Source: a bacterium TMED217 | Lineage (GTDB): Bacteria > Fidelibacterota > Marinisomatia > Marinisomatales > UBA1611 | Length of the DNA: 39,838 nt | Reading direction: 5' to 3' | Assembly (NCBI GenBank): GCA_002169695.1 | Contig: NHJO01000008.1 | Span: 1 to 39,838 of the forward strand | Shown: positions 15,839-24,891 of the stretch, in pieces | Position numbering within the stretch: the stretch's first letter is position 1 | Layout of the letters: each line of letters opens with the position of its first letter | Translations under genes and position numbers: made by a program | The notes under the pieces: model-generated | Seen by the model: only the letters and a program-made list of their open reading frames with translations | What the model was told of the DNA's origin: nothing | Databases searched by the model: none

Positions 15839-16870
15839 ATGAGAATAATATTGAATATAATTTTATTGGTATTTACACTATTTATTGGATGTACTGATGT
15901 AGAACAAAATAATAATGATGAGTATGATAAAGCTGAATTATTAAGGGTTCTCGATGAAGACGATGCACTTGGTTTGAATGGCTTCGATGATGGTGGACTT
16001 ATTGATTTAGACTATGATACAGGTCTAGAACTGTTTGGCTTGTCCCGAACAGCTGGAGATACTCTAAACTACGGAGAAGGATATCGCATTCGTTTTGGTA
16101 GGCAGATAACAGATAGAGATAGGACAGTAGACTTTAACATTGATGGTGATACTGCTGTTGGAGTAGTCTCATACTTGATAAACGGTGTTTTTATGGCAGA
16201 GGCGAGAGACACATCAACAATGGAGGCAATCGACTCTATTAGTTTTTCAAAGGATTTTACTTCTTCAATGACTAGAAAAGTAAAATATGAGAGAGTGGAT
16301 GATAGTAATAACCCGGAAGGCTATAGCTGGAAAATTATTGCATTTACTCCTCTATATGGTGGAGCGGGGGATAAGGTATCTATCACCTCAATTGATATAT
16401 ATGAATTTAATCTATCGGTAGATGAGGTCACTGGATTAACTGGAGAGGAGGGGGATTTAGTATTCTCAGTATCTTCTGAAGGTATAGGTGACTTATATAT
16501 GGATAGAGATAACCTACCTACTTTTAATGCATTTGATTATTATGTAGCAAAAGTAACAGTGAATAATAATGGTCCAGAGTATACAATAGACTCTGCTGGT
16601 GTTGGTGAGTGGGTAATGCTGCGTTATGGTAGAGCAGTAAATCAAAGAGGTCGGAAAAGGCTAAATGACCTTGGTAATGGTGCAGACGCTGTTGTTAATG
16701 ATAATATCCACACAAAAGCTTATCGTATGCATGGTCCTGGTTTTGGTAGACAATCAAGAGTATTTCGTTCATTTTATAGTAATGTAGACCTCGCTACATT
16801 ATTTACTGAAGACGGTGGATATAATAGCTCTACCTGGTCTATACCTTATAGTTCACAAAGGCCCGAGTAA
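15839..16870 (+). CDS. Large predicted lipoprotein, unknown function
   Basis: I do not recognise this 343-residue protein. Residues 1-18 are a lipoprotein signal ending in F-I-G-C. The mature N-terminus is acidic (D-E-Y-D-K-A-E-L-L), followed by beta-rich sequence with many Asp, Gly and Thr and an Arg-rich C-terminal third. AGAGGAATTA precedes the ATG. It is 32 bases after the Spy-like gene and probably in the same sigma-factor operon, which suggests a surface role linked to envelope stress. The long hairpin at 16883-16956 follows. Confidence 0.65.
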   Translation: MRIILNIILLVFTLFIGCTDVEQNNNDEYDKAELLRVLDEDDALGLNGFDDGGLIDLDYDTGLELFGLSRTAGDTLNYGEGYRIRFGRQITDRDRTVDFNIDGDTAVGVVSYLINGVFMAEARDTSTMEAIDSISFSKDFTSSMTRKVKYERVDDSNNPEGYSWKIIAFTPLYGGAGDKVSITSIDIYEFNLSVDEVTGLTGEEGDLVFSVSSEGIGDLYMDRDNLPTFNAFDYYVAKVTVNNNGPEYTIDSAGVGEWVMLRYGRAVNQRGRKRLNDLGNGADAVVNDNIHTKAYRMHGPGFGRQSRVFRSFYSNVDLATLFTEDGGYNSSTWSIPYSSQRPE

Positions 16871-16882
16871 TTTTTATTGAAC

Positions 16883-16956
16883 AGCTACTACGCTCCGATC
16901 AGTTTGGAATAAAACATTTAGTCGACAACATTTTGTTCTAAAGGAGCGTAGTAGCT
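16883..16956. repeat. Long inverted repeat / hairpin, MITE-like candidate
   Basis: A perfect 14-bp stem (16883-16896 with 16943-16956) continues, after a 6-base bulge, into a 12-bp inner stem with two G-T pairs (16903-16914 with 16931-16942) around a 16-base loop. The arms are GC-richer than the surroundings. ATTGA occurs on both sides (16876-16880 and 16957-16961), which might be a 5-bp target duplication. No T-run follows, so it is not a standard terminator. It lies between the lipoprotein gene and serC. Confidence 0.6.
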
Positions 16957-17020
16957 ATTGACCTGTTGCTAGGTTTTCTAGAAATTTATATACATATTTT
17001 TTTAAATTATTTCACCTTAT

Positions 17021-18106
17021 ATGAATGATATATATAATTTCAGTGCAGGTCCTGCCTGTCTTTCAGAAAAAGCATTAAATGGTGCGAAGGATGTGCTCTT
17101 AAATTATCAATCAAGCGGTATAAGTCTTTTAGAAATGAGTCATAGATCTCCCCAAGTTGTTAATCTTTTTGAAGAGACTACTATTAATCTTAAAAATCTT
17201 TTAAATGTTCCAGATAATTATCAAGTATTATGGCTTCAAGGTGGAGCGTCATTACAGTTTTCTATGGTGCCTATGAATCTTTTACCTGACAGTGGTTCAG
17301 CTGACTATATCGATACTGGTGTTTGGTCTGCAAAAGCAATATCAGAGTGCGAGAAAATTGGTAATGTTAATGTTGTAGGCTCTAGTAGAGATTCAAACTA
17401 TACATATATTCCGAAAAATATAATAAATAATAATAGATCGTCTTATTTACATATCACTAGTAATAATACAATATATGGCACTCAGTATAAAGCATATCCA
17501 GAAGTAAATAATGAGAATAGTTTTTTGGTGGCTGATATGAGTTCAGATATTTTATCGGGACCAATTAATATTTCAGATTTTGGTTTGATATACGCTGGGG
17601 CTCAAAAAAATATGGGTCCAGCGGGCGTTACACTTGTCATAATTAGGTCAGATCTTGTGGAAAACAAATATCGAAATATTCCAACTATGATGAGATATGA
17701 AACGCATGCATTGAAAGATTCAATGTTTAATACTCCACCAGTCTTCTCTGTATGTGTTGTTAATGAAACCTTAAAATGGATTAAAGAGTTAGGTGGACTT
17801 GAGAAGATGGAGAAAATAAATATCGAAAAATCTAATCTTCTTTATAATGAGATTGAGCGTAATAGTTTATTTACAAGCCCAGTAAATAAAGAAGATCGAT
17901 CAACAATGAATATTCCATTTGTGTTTTCTGATACTAATATTATTGATCAAATCTTCCTAGATTTTTGTGATAATAGAGGCCTTAAAACATTAAGAGGGCA
18001 CCGCTCGGTTGGCGGATTTAGAGCTTCTATTTACAATGCCATGCCTATATCAGGGGTTAATGCCTTAATAGAGGCGATGAAGGAATTTGAGAAGAACTTC
18101 TCTTAG
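17021..18106 (+). CDS. serC: Phosphoserine aminotransferase
   Basis: A 361-residue SerC, converting 3-phosphohydroxypyruvate and glutamate to phosphoserine in serine synthesis; it may also serve pyridoxal phosphate synthesis. It opens with Y-N-F-S-A-G-P-A and continues with S-H-R-S-P and W-L-Q-G-G-A-S-L-Q-F. The PLP lysine is K196 in A-G-A-Q-K-N-M-G-P-A-G, and the C-terminus has R-G-H-R-S-V-G-G-F-R-A-S-I-Y-N-A. Length is normal. No serA or serB is nearby. The gene abuts the stop codon of the convergent lipoprotein gene with no gap. Confidence 0.95.
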   Translation: MNDIYNFSAGPACLSEKALNGAKDVLLNYQSSGISLLEMSHRSPQVVNLFEETTINLKNLLNVPDNYQVLWLQGGASLQFSMVPMNLLPDSGSADYIDTGVWSAKAISECEKIGNVNVVGSSRDSNYTYIPKNIINNNRSSYLHITSNNTIYGTQYKAYPEVNNENSFLVADMSSDILSGPINISDFGLIYAGAQKNMGPAGVTLVIIRSDLVENKYRNIPTMMRYETHALKDSMFNTPPVFSVCVVNETLKWIKELGGLEKMEKINIEKSNLLYNEIERNSLFTSPVNKEDRSTMNIPFVFSDTNIIDQIFLDFCDNRGLKTLRGHRSVGGFRASIYNAMPISGVNALIEAMKEFEKNFS

Positions 18107-18874
18107 TTAATCATCTAAAGGAACAACAACGGTTGTTTCATCAGCATTTGCTGCGATAAATACTCCGCTAGCACCTTCTATATTAACTCCTATTGCTAAT
18201 GAATCAGATCCGAGAGCGTTTTCATTTTCCGCCGAAATACCATTAATAGCAGTGACTGTAATTTGACATTCTGCATAGCCACCCCAAGATGAACTTATAT
18301 CAAACCATGCTGCAGGAATAGTATAGGTAGTAGCAGTTGGGTCAAGAAACCCTGAATTATGATCTTCATCACCCATAGGATCTGTCATAGTAACCTCTAT
18401 TGCTGTTGCATGATCAACAGAGTTCCACTGCACTTCAAGAGCTGTATTTTTTTGATGTACGTCACCCGAGTCAATGTTTGTAATTGTAGGGTTACTTGGT
18501 ATGCATGTCTTACCGCTAGCAATTAAAGTCCCATTGTGAGTTACTTCTAATTCCATTTCTGCGCCATCCGTTGCAGCAATCATTCCTGTGTAACCCATCA
18601 TCTCATCATAAGTAAATGTACTATTTCCCATTTTAACTTCAGCATCAACAACATTCTCGCCATCTTTTGATATCATAACAACACCACAGCCCTGCATGCC
18701 TCCAAAAGCTTGAGCGACGACCATGTAATCATTGGTTGGTGTATTAGTTGGGGTATCTGTGCACAAAGAAGCAACTACATCTGCAGCTTCATCTTCATCA
18801 GAGCTACAAGCTGAGAATTGGACAGAGGCCATTGTAAAGAACATTAGAATAAATAGTAGTATATGTTTTTTCAT
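18107..18874 (-). CDS. Predicted lipoprotein with beta-sandwich-like repeats, unknown function
   Basis: This 255-residue protein has a lipoprotein signal ending in F-S-A-C (residue 23), then an acidic linker (S-S-D-E-D-E-A-A-D) and a Thr/Pro stretch. A fibronectin-III-like segment is suggested at about 125-220, with I-x-W-N-S-V...A-I-E-V-T-M-T. No enzyme motif is seen. It is the last gene of a three-gene minus-strand unit with the multidomain protein and MsrA, overlapping msrA by 4 bases (ATGA). It is probably a surface or outer-membrane-anchored companion of the multidomain protein. Confidence 0.65.
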   Translation of the reverse strand: MKKHILLFILMFFTMASVQFSACSSDEDEAADVVASLCTDTPTNTPTNDYMVVAQAFGGMQGCGVVMISKDGENVVDAEVKMGNSTFTYDEMMGYTGMIAATDGAEMELEVTHNGTLIASGKTCIPSNPTITNIDSGDVHQKNTALEVQWNSVDHATAIEVTMTDPMGDEDHNSGFLDPTATTYTIPAAWFDISSSWGGYAECQITVTAINGISAENENALGSDSLAIGVNIEGASGVFIAANADETTVVVPLDD

Positions 18875-19473
18875 TTTATGATTCCTTTTTTAACTAGTTT
18901 GTCTAGCTTTGGTTTAATTACAAACATGCAATATGGTTGATTTGAATTATTGATATAATAGTCATTATGATAATCCTCAGCATCAGAATAATTTAATAGT
19001 TCTGTAATCTCAGTTACAATCTCTTTTGGCCAATATCCTGATTTATCTGCTTTTTTCTTGGATTCTAAAGCAATTTCCTTTTGTTCTTTATTATGAAAGA
19101 ATATTACTGATCTGTATTGGGTGCCTATGTCATTTCCTTGCCTGTTTAATGTTGTTGGGTCATGGGCCTGCCAAAACACATTCAATATCTGTTCAAAAGT
19201 TATAATATTACTATCATATTCTATTTTTGCAACTTCTGCATGACCAGTAGTACCTTTACAAACTTCTTTATAGGTAGTTGTTTTAGATTCGCCTCCAGCA
19301 TATCCTGGGGTAACAGATATCACCCCATCAATCCTTTGATATACTGCTTCAATACACCAAAAACAGCCTCCGCCGACAGTTGCATAATCTGATTTATCCA
19401 TACTCATTCCTAAATTAAATAAAAAAATAGTAAAAGATAGAAAGCAAAAAAGACTTATTTTGGAATAAGCCAT
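18871..19473 (-). CDS. msrA: Peptide methionine sulfoxide reductase MsrA, exported form
   Basis: MsrA reduces methionine-S-sulfoxide in proteins. The catalytic motif G-C-F-W-C is at 36-40, with C37 the sulfenic-acid-forming residue. Also seen are G-Y-A-G-G, G-H-A-E-V, D-P-T-T-L-N-R-Q-G-N-D-I-G-T-Q-Y-R-S and the terminal region with A-E-D-Y-H-N-D-Y. Residues 1-24 are hydrophobic and look like a signal peptide, so the enzyme probably acts in the periplasm. The gene overlaps the 3' end of the large multidomain gene by 19 bases and the next lipoprotein gene by 4, indicating a single operon. It probably repairs oxidised envelope proteins. Confidence 0.94.
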   Translation of the reverse strand: MAYSKISLFCFLSFTIFLFNLGMSMDKSDYATVGGGCFWCIEAVYQRIDGVISVTPGYAGGESKTTTYKEVCKGTTGHAEVAKIEYDSNIITFEQILNVFWQAHDPTTLNRQGNDIGTQYRSVIFFHNKEQKEIALESKKKADKSGYWPKEIVTEITELLNYSDAEDYHNDYYINNSNQPYCMFVIKPKLDKLVKKGIIK

Positions 19474-22400
19474 ATGTCAGTACCGTAAAAATCGCCTCTT
19501 TTATTTCTAATTCTAATTTTCTTTTCTTTTGTTCGATAATTGTTTGTAGGTGCATTTGTGCGAATCATTAAAAAACCTGTGTCTTGCACTGCTATAGCAA
19601 ATTTCCCATTAAGACCAGTAATTCTTCTTCCTTTTTCTTCTGGATAACTATTTATTGTCGGGGCATTGTAAAGAGTTTTCTGTGTAGGCATTCTATTTCC
19701 ACCTTCCCAAGTTTCACCCGCGAATAGATTGATGAGATTGGTTTGACTTGCTTCATTTGAAGGGGTGGGAGTTCCATATAATCGTATTTCTGCGCCAAAA
19801 ATAGGCTCTCTGGTGTAGTAATCTCGAACCACACCAAACACCAAAGAATTATCTAAATTCTCTTCGGGTAAAAATCTAGGTAGATGGTCAACATCTAGTG
19901 GATTTGAAATATAATTTTTTTGGATTATTCCAAGATTTTCATACCTACCATAGCTAGGCACATAACAATGTGATGGGTTTATCATTATCGAGTCATTTAC
20001 ATTGATAGTAATAAATCTTTTTGAGTCTAGTGTATATGATACAGAGTCAATTTGTATTCTATTTACCTCATATGAATTATCGCTATTCATTGCGGTAGTG
20101 TAAATTATATGACCAATATGGAAATATGCTTGAGTTTTGCTTAAGATGAGGTCATCTGCTTGTTTGTCATACATCTCTGAAGATTCAAGATTCATTACAT
20201 AGTCACCAGTGCCATGAGGAGAATAGTGTTTTACCCTCAAATAATGAGGCCCAGGTAATAATGGAAGTTTTATTAAAAAATTATTACTATCTCTACTATT
20301 GTCATCAGCAGCTAATAACTGACCTGCGTTATTTAAAAGCTCAACAAATACATCTGTATTACCAGATGATTTTGTAAGAACTGTAATAGGATATTTTAGA
20401 TCGAACCTAAAAATATCAACATCGCCACCTAGTTCAATAATCCCAGCGGAACTACTTCCAATTTTTATCTTTGTTGCCGCAGAGAACTCATTACCATGGT
20501 CATCACCACTAAATTCTAAAGTTGGTTTATTATCGTTATCAATAATGGTATAAGTATATCTAGTAGAAGAGCCCATCGTTGCATTCTCTGGTTCGCCAAT
20601 AAGGTTAACGATTAATAATTCATCATATTCATCAATAGAATCATCTATAACTTTAAAATTAATACCAGACTTACCTGGCGGTCCTGCAGGAAATATCATT
20701 GTTCCATTATCTAGTATATAGTCTTTTTTCTTTTTTGAGGTTGTCCCATAAGTACTTACTCTATATCTCACAGATATTTCTTTTTCTGAATGACTAGATA
20801 GTGAATAGGATATATACTGCGAACTATCAGATTCTAGGCCGCTACCTTTTTCATTATCTACGTAGATATAAGGAGGGGGGTCATCGTCGTTTATCTTGAT
20901 TGTGTGTATTGATTTTGATCCAATTGTTGAATTGTATGGTTGATTTAACGAGAGAACAATTGTTTGCCTCGGTTCATCTATCGTATCATTGACTATTGTA
21001 ATATCTAGCGTATCTCTAGTTTTTCCAATAGGGAAGTAAGATATTCCTGATTCTATGATATAATCTTGCTCAGATATAGCAGTACTTAGCGATTGAACTG
21101 CATAATTAACTGATATTTCCTTACCGCTTCTATTAGAAAGTGCAAGTACAAGATAATGTTTACCTACTGATTCTGATACAGTAGTATTAGAAGATAAAAA
21201 TTCGACTGATGGAGGAAGGTCATCATCTATAATAGTTAGAATATGACTACGTGTTGGTCCTGTATTCGCGTTTGCAATTGTAGAATCAATTATTTTAATA
21301 ATCAAAGTTTCATCGGGTTCATCTATATTATCATTATTTATGTTTATAGGGAAAGTAATGCGTGTTTTTCCAGCGGGTACAGAAATAATTTTATTGATGG
21401 AAGTATAATCTTTTCCATTTCCTATGGCAGTACTATCATAAGTCATAGCATGGATTGACGCTTTTTTTCCTGACTTGGCGGATACTCCTAGCGAAATTTT
21501 TGCCATACCAGTTCCCTCATTTGTGCTTGAACTACTGGTTAGCAATATAAGTGGTTCAGGGATATCAACTATAAAAATATTAACAGTATCAAGGCTAGAG
21601 TTATATTTATCTTCAACTATAAGCTCAAATGACAATGTGTCTTCTAGAGTTGATGTTGTAGCTAATGTAATAACTGATTGATCCCAGTTCTTTGTCTTAA
21701 CTTTTTCTCCTAAGATCTGCCGCCATTTATATGACTTTATCTCCCCATCGGGATCATTACTTTTTGAAGCGTCTAAAATGATAGGTTCAGCAATATCAAT
21801 AGTTTGATCATCTCCTGCAATTGCTATTGGGAAAATATTTTTATTGTAAACAATAACTTTTACTGTGTCATCATCAATTATTTTTCCGGGGCCTTTTACT
21901 GTTAATACAAACTCGAAAGTTTGATCAGTTTTTGGCGAAAGAAATTCAAAAATAGGTTTTGTAGGATCTTTAATGGTTAGCTTATCGGATAATTCTATCC
22001 ACTCATAGGATTGGATTATGTTATCAGGGTTGTAACTCTGGGTTCCATCGACAACTACGGTTTTTTCATAAGCCATTTCTTGATCGGGTCCTGCATTTGC
22101 TTGAGGCGGTTCTGGCCCAAATGGGAGTGTCTCAGTGTCTTGTTTCTCTTTTAGTAGTGTCACATCGATATCTTTTATACTTTGGTTGTTTTTAGGCCAG
22201 GACTTGAGCTTGAATTTGATTAGCATCTTTTTCTTAGAGATAGTAAGATTATAATTAGCGGGCTTAAGATTTTCTATAACAAATAGTCCTTCTTTATCTG
22301 TTTCTATCTCTTCAACAGCATTATAGTTTTCATCAATTAGTATTACTTTTGCTTTTTTTACCGGCTTTCCTTTTTTATTCACTACTTTACCGCTAACAAA

Positions 22401-22895
22401 TACTTTTTCTATCTTTTTCGGTTTTTTTGTTGGTCTTTTATTCGCCTTATTTTTGGTTAACTCTGAGTTCAAATCTTTTTCGGGTTCTTGAGATGATGTT
22501 AAGGCTAAATCATCGTTGCTTTCTGGCTTAGGACCGAAAGAAGTTTTTTGGTTTTTACCTTTTTCTGACAGGGTGACTTTTAGACCCTTAATATCTTTAT
22601 TGTCGGAAGGCCATGCTTTAATCATTACTAAAGATTGACCCTTTTTTTTATTTGTTATTTTAAGATAGTAATTTTGAGCTTTTAATTCTTTTAGACTGAA
22701 GTTCCCTTTTTTGTCAGTTTTTGAACTTGCTATTTTCTCTTTCTCAGATGATAATAGTTCTATTTTAGCTTTCTTAACAGGCTTTCCTTCATCATCTACA
22801 ACAACACCTTCGATAGAAACAGTTTCTGCTGAATAAAGAGTAGACACCATTATTATAAAAAATATTTTAATTATTCGTACTTTACTATTGTTCAT
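19455..22895 (-). CDS. Large exported multidomain protein: CarboxypepD_reg, PKD, Calx-beta, PPC domains
   Basis: This 1146-residue protein has a signal peptide (1-23). Two carboxypeptidase-regulatory-like beta-sandwich domains (about 25-110 and 165-250) are near copies of each other, sharing the K-K-A-K and F-G-P-x-P blocks. They are separated by a Lys/Glu-rich linker. Two PKD domains follow (about 264-350 and 356-445), then three Calx-beta domains (about 450-785) each ending in an I-x-D-D-D/N-like turn. A pre-peptidase C-terminal-like domain (about 800-900; D-V-D-I-F-R-F-D) and a last carboxypeptidase-regulatory-like domain (about 1045-1140) complete it. No protease catalytic domain is visible. 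Such arrays occur in Ca2+-binding adhesins and surface proteins. It leads the operon with msrA and a lipoprotein. Confidence 0.82.
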   Translation of the reverse strand: MNNSKVRIIKIFFIIMVSTLYSAETVSIEGVVVDDEGKPVKKAKIELLSSEKEKIASSKTDKKGNFSLKELKAQNYYLKITNKKKGQSLVMIKAWPSDNKDIKGLKVTLSEKGKNQKTSFGPKPESNDDLALTSSQEPEKDLNSELTKNKANKRPTKKPKKIEKVFVSGKVVNKKGKPVKKAKVILIDENYNAVEEIETDKEGLFVIENLKPANYNLTISKKKMLIKFKLKSWPKNNQSIKDIDVTLLKEKQDTETLPFGPEPPQANAGPDQEMAYEKTVVVDGTQSYNPDNIIQSYEWIELSDKLTIKDPTKPIFEFLSPKTDQTFEFVLTVKGPGKIIDDDTVKVIVYNKNIFPIAIAGDDQTIDIAEPIILDASKSNDPDGEIKSYKWRQILGEKVKTKNWDQSVITLATTSTLEDTLSFELIVEDKYNSSLDTVNIFIVDIPEPLILLTSSSSTNEGTGMAKISLGVSAKSGKKASIHAMTYDSTAIGNGKDYTSINKIISVPAGKTRITFPININNDNIDEPDETLIIKIIDSTIANANTGPTRSHILTIIDDDLPPSVEFLSSNTTVSESVGKHYLVLALSNRSGKEISVNYAVQSLSTAISEQDYIIESGISYFPIGKTRDTLDITIVNDTIDEPRQTIVLSLNQPYNSTIGSKSIHTIKINDDDPPPYIYVDNEKGSGLESDSSQYISYSLSSHSEKEISVRYRVSTYGTTSKKKKDYILDNGTMIFPAGPPGKSGINFKVIDDSIDEYDELLIVNLIGEPENATMGSSTRYTYTIIDNDNKPTLEFSGDDHGNEFSAATKIKIGSSSAGIIELGGDVDIFRFDLKYPITVLTKSSGNTDVFVELLNNAGQLLAADDNSRDSNNFLIKLPLLPGPHYLRVKHYSPHGTGDYVMNLESSEMYDKQADDLILSKTQAYFHIGHIIYTTAMNSDNSYEVNRIQIDSVSYTLDSKRFITINVNDSIMINPSHCYVPSYGRYENLGIIQKNYISNPLDVDHLPRFLPEENLDNSLVFGVVRDYYTREPIFGAEIRLYGTPTPSNEASQTNLINLFAGETWEGGNRMPTQKTLYNAPTINSYPEEKGRRITGLNGKFAIAVQDTGFLMIRTNAPTNNYRTKEKKIRIRNKRGDFYGTDIWLIPK

Positions 22896-22937
22896 AATTT
22901 TTATTGGATATTGTCTAGTTAAAACATAAAAAAAGTT

Positions 22938-22967
22938 AAAACATAGACCACCTCAGATTTACATCAA
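22938..22967 (-). promoter_or_regulatory. Bacteroidota-type promoter of the multidomain protein-msrA operon
   Basis: On the minus strand, TTG (22965-22967), 19 bases, then TATGTTTT (22938-22945) fits -33 TTG / -7 TAnnTTTG. The -7 sequence is repeated 17 bp downstream as TATGTTTTAAC (22918-22928), so a second start is possible. The leader would be about 35 bases. Confidence 0.45.
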
Positions 22968-23084
22968 GTTACAAAATACTTTAATAATCTACAATGTTAT
23001 CAATAGGCCTATAATAATCATCATTTTAATCTTATTATATATCTATAGAATTAAAAATATATGATTATATTAATTTAGAATTTC

Positions 23085-24785
23085 ATGCAGTACAAAATAG
23101 AAAAAAGTAAAATAATAAAAGATCTACAGAGCATTCTTGGTTCTAAAAATGTTATTACATCTGAATGGAATAAACAGCCTTATTGTAAAGGATGGAGGTA
23201 TGGGGAAGGTGAAGCTCTGGCTGTTATAAAACCAAGGACATTGATTGAAATTTGGAAAGTTTTACAAATATGTGTACGTGAGAATATTATTGTTATTATG
23301 CAGGCTGCAAATACAGGTTTAACAGGCGGATCTACACCTTTTGGGAGTGATTATGATCGATCCATTATAATTATTAATACTATGCGAGTCAGCGATATTC
23401 ACATATTAAATAAAGGTAAACAGATTGTCGGCTTTTCAGGAAGTACTTTATTCGGCTTAGAAAATAAATTGGCACAATTCGGAAGAGAGCCACACTCTGT
23501 AATTGGCTCCTCTTGCATAGGCGCTTCAATTGTAGGAGGAGTCTGTAATAACTCAGGTGGTGCCTTAGTAAAAAGAGGACCTGCATATACAGAGCTTTCT
23601 TTATATGCTCAGATTAATTCAAAAGGAGAGTTGGAATTAATAAATGATTTAGGAATTGAACTAGGTAAAAGTCCAGATGATATTTTAAATAATTTACAAT
23701 CTAAAAATTATAAAAATAATCAAATACAATTTCCTAACAAGCTAGCATCGGATAATAAATATCAAAATAGGGTAAGAGATATAGAAGCAGATACACCGGC
23801 ACGGTTTAATGCAGATGGAAGACGACTTTATGGTGCTTCTGGTTGCGCAGGTAAGATTGCTGTCTTTGCTGTTCGGCTGGATACTTATCCTATTCCTAAA
23901 CGGACTCAGGTTTTTTATTTAGGCACTAATAGTCCATATGTATTAGGTAAAATCCGGCGTGATATTTTATCTAGGTTTAAAAACCTTCCCACCTCAGGTG
24001 AATATTTACATAGAGATTGCTATGATGCGGCTAAAAAATATAGCAAAGATACTTTTATAGCGATTGATAAAATGGGGCCTAGTTTTATTCCAAAGCTATT
24101 TGAATTTAAACGAAAAGTTGATTTGATAGCTGAGAAATTCAATTTTCTACCTACTAAATTTTCGGATAGGCTTATGCAGTTCTTAAGCGATCTATTGCCC
24201 AATCATCTACCACATCGTATGGAAGAATATAGAAAATTATACGAGCATCATTGGGTAATTGAAATGTCAGATGAAGGGATTGATGAAGCTCAAGCATATT
24301 TAGAAAAGTTTTTTTTAGATAATGAAGGCGACTTTTTTGAGTGTAATAAAAAAGAAGCTAAAAAAGCAATTTTACATCGTTTTGTTGCTGCGAGTGCGCA
24401 AGGTCGCTATCACGCTATTAATCAAAAGAACTTAGGTGAAATGATGTCCATGGATATTGCTTTTCCCCGAAATGAAAAGGATTGGTTTGAAAAATTGCCC
24501 CCAGAGATTGATGATCTTTTAGAAATGAAGTTATATTATGGACACCTTTTTTGTCATGTATTGCATCAAAATTACATTTTTAAAAAAGGGGTAGATGCAG
24601 ATGCTATAAAACAAAAATTATTAAAGACTTATGATAATAAAGGTGCTGAATATCCAGCAGAGCATAATGTTGGGCATGAATATTTTGCAAAAGATTCGCT
24701 ATCAAATTTTTATAAAAAGCTTGATCCAACTAATGGGTTTAATCCAGGTATTGGTAAGACAAGTAAGCGTAAACATTGGAAATGA
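23085..24785 (+). CDS. dld: FAD-dependent D-lactate dehydrogenase (quinone)
   Basis: A 566-residue membrane-associated D-lactate:quinone oxidoreductase, close in length to E. coli Dld. The N-terminal FAD-binding (PCMH/VAO) domain has A-A-N-T-G-L-T-G-G-S-T-P-F-G (about 74-87) and G-S-S-C-I-G-A-S-I-V-G-G-V-C-N-N-S-G-G (about 141-159). A Lact-deh-memb-type C-terminal domain follows, with H-W-V-I-E-M-S-D-E-G, Y-Y-G-H-L-F-C-H-V-L-H-Q-N-Y and Y-P-A-E-H-N-V-G-H-E-Y near the end. It oxidises D-lactate to pyruvate and passes electrons to the respiratory chain. It is monocistronic, divergent from the multidomain-protein operon, with ATG at 23085. Confidence 0.93.
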   Translation: MQYKIEKSKIIKDLQSILGSKNVITSEWNKQPYCKGWRYGEGEALAVIKPRTLIEIWKVLQICVRENIIVIMQAANTGLTGGSTPFGSDYDRSIIIINTMRVSDIHILNKGKQIVGFSGSTLFGLENKLAQFGREPHSVIGSSCIGASIVGGVCNNSGGALVKRGPAYTELSLYAQINSKGELELINDLGIELGKSPDDILNNLQSKNYKNNQIQFPNKLASDNKYQNRVRDIEADTPARFNADGRRLYGASGCAGKIAVFAVRLDTYPIPKRTQVFYLGTNSPYVLGKIRRDILSRFKNLPTSGEYLHRDCYDAAKKYSKDTFIAIDKMGPSFIPKLFEFKRKVDLIAEKFNFLPTKFSDRLMQFLSDLLPNHLPHRMEEYRKLYEHHWVIEMSDEGIDEAQAYLEKFFLDNEGDFFECNKKEAKKAILHRFVAASAQGRYHAINQKNLGEMMSMDIAFPRNEKDWFEKLPPEIDDLLEMKLYYGHLFCHVLHQNYIFKKGVDADAIKQKLLKTYDNKGAEYPAEHNVGHEYFAKDSLSNFYKKLDPTNGFNPGIGKTSKRKHWK

Positions 24786-24891
24786 TATTAATTAGGAATT
24801 GTTATTTTTTTATTAGAAAAAAATACAAACCTAGTCTATTGTAGAAAAATAAATAGATAACTAATTTGAGTATATTAATACGAGGTGTATA

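Noticed and set aside
16883-16956. Integron attC recombination site
   Set aside because: The hairpin size fits, but no RYYYAAC / GTTRRRY core sites flank it and there is no cassette array or integrase.
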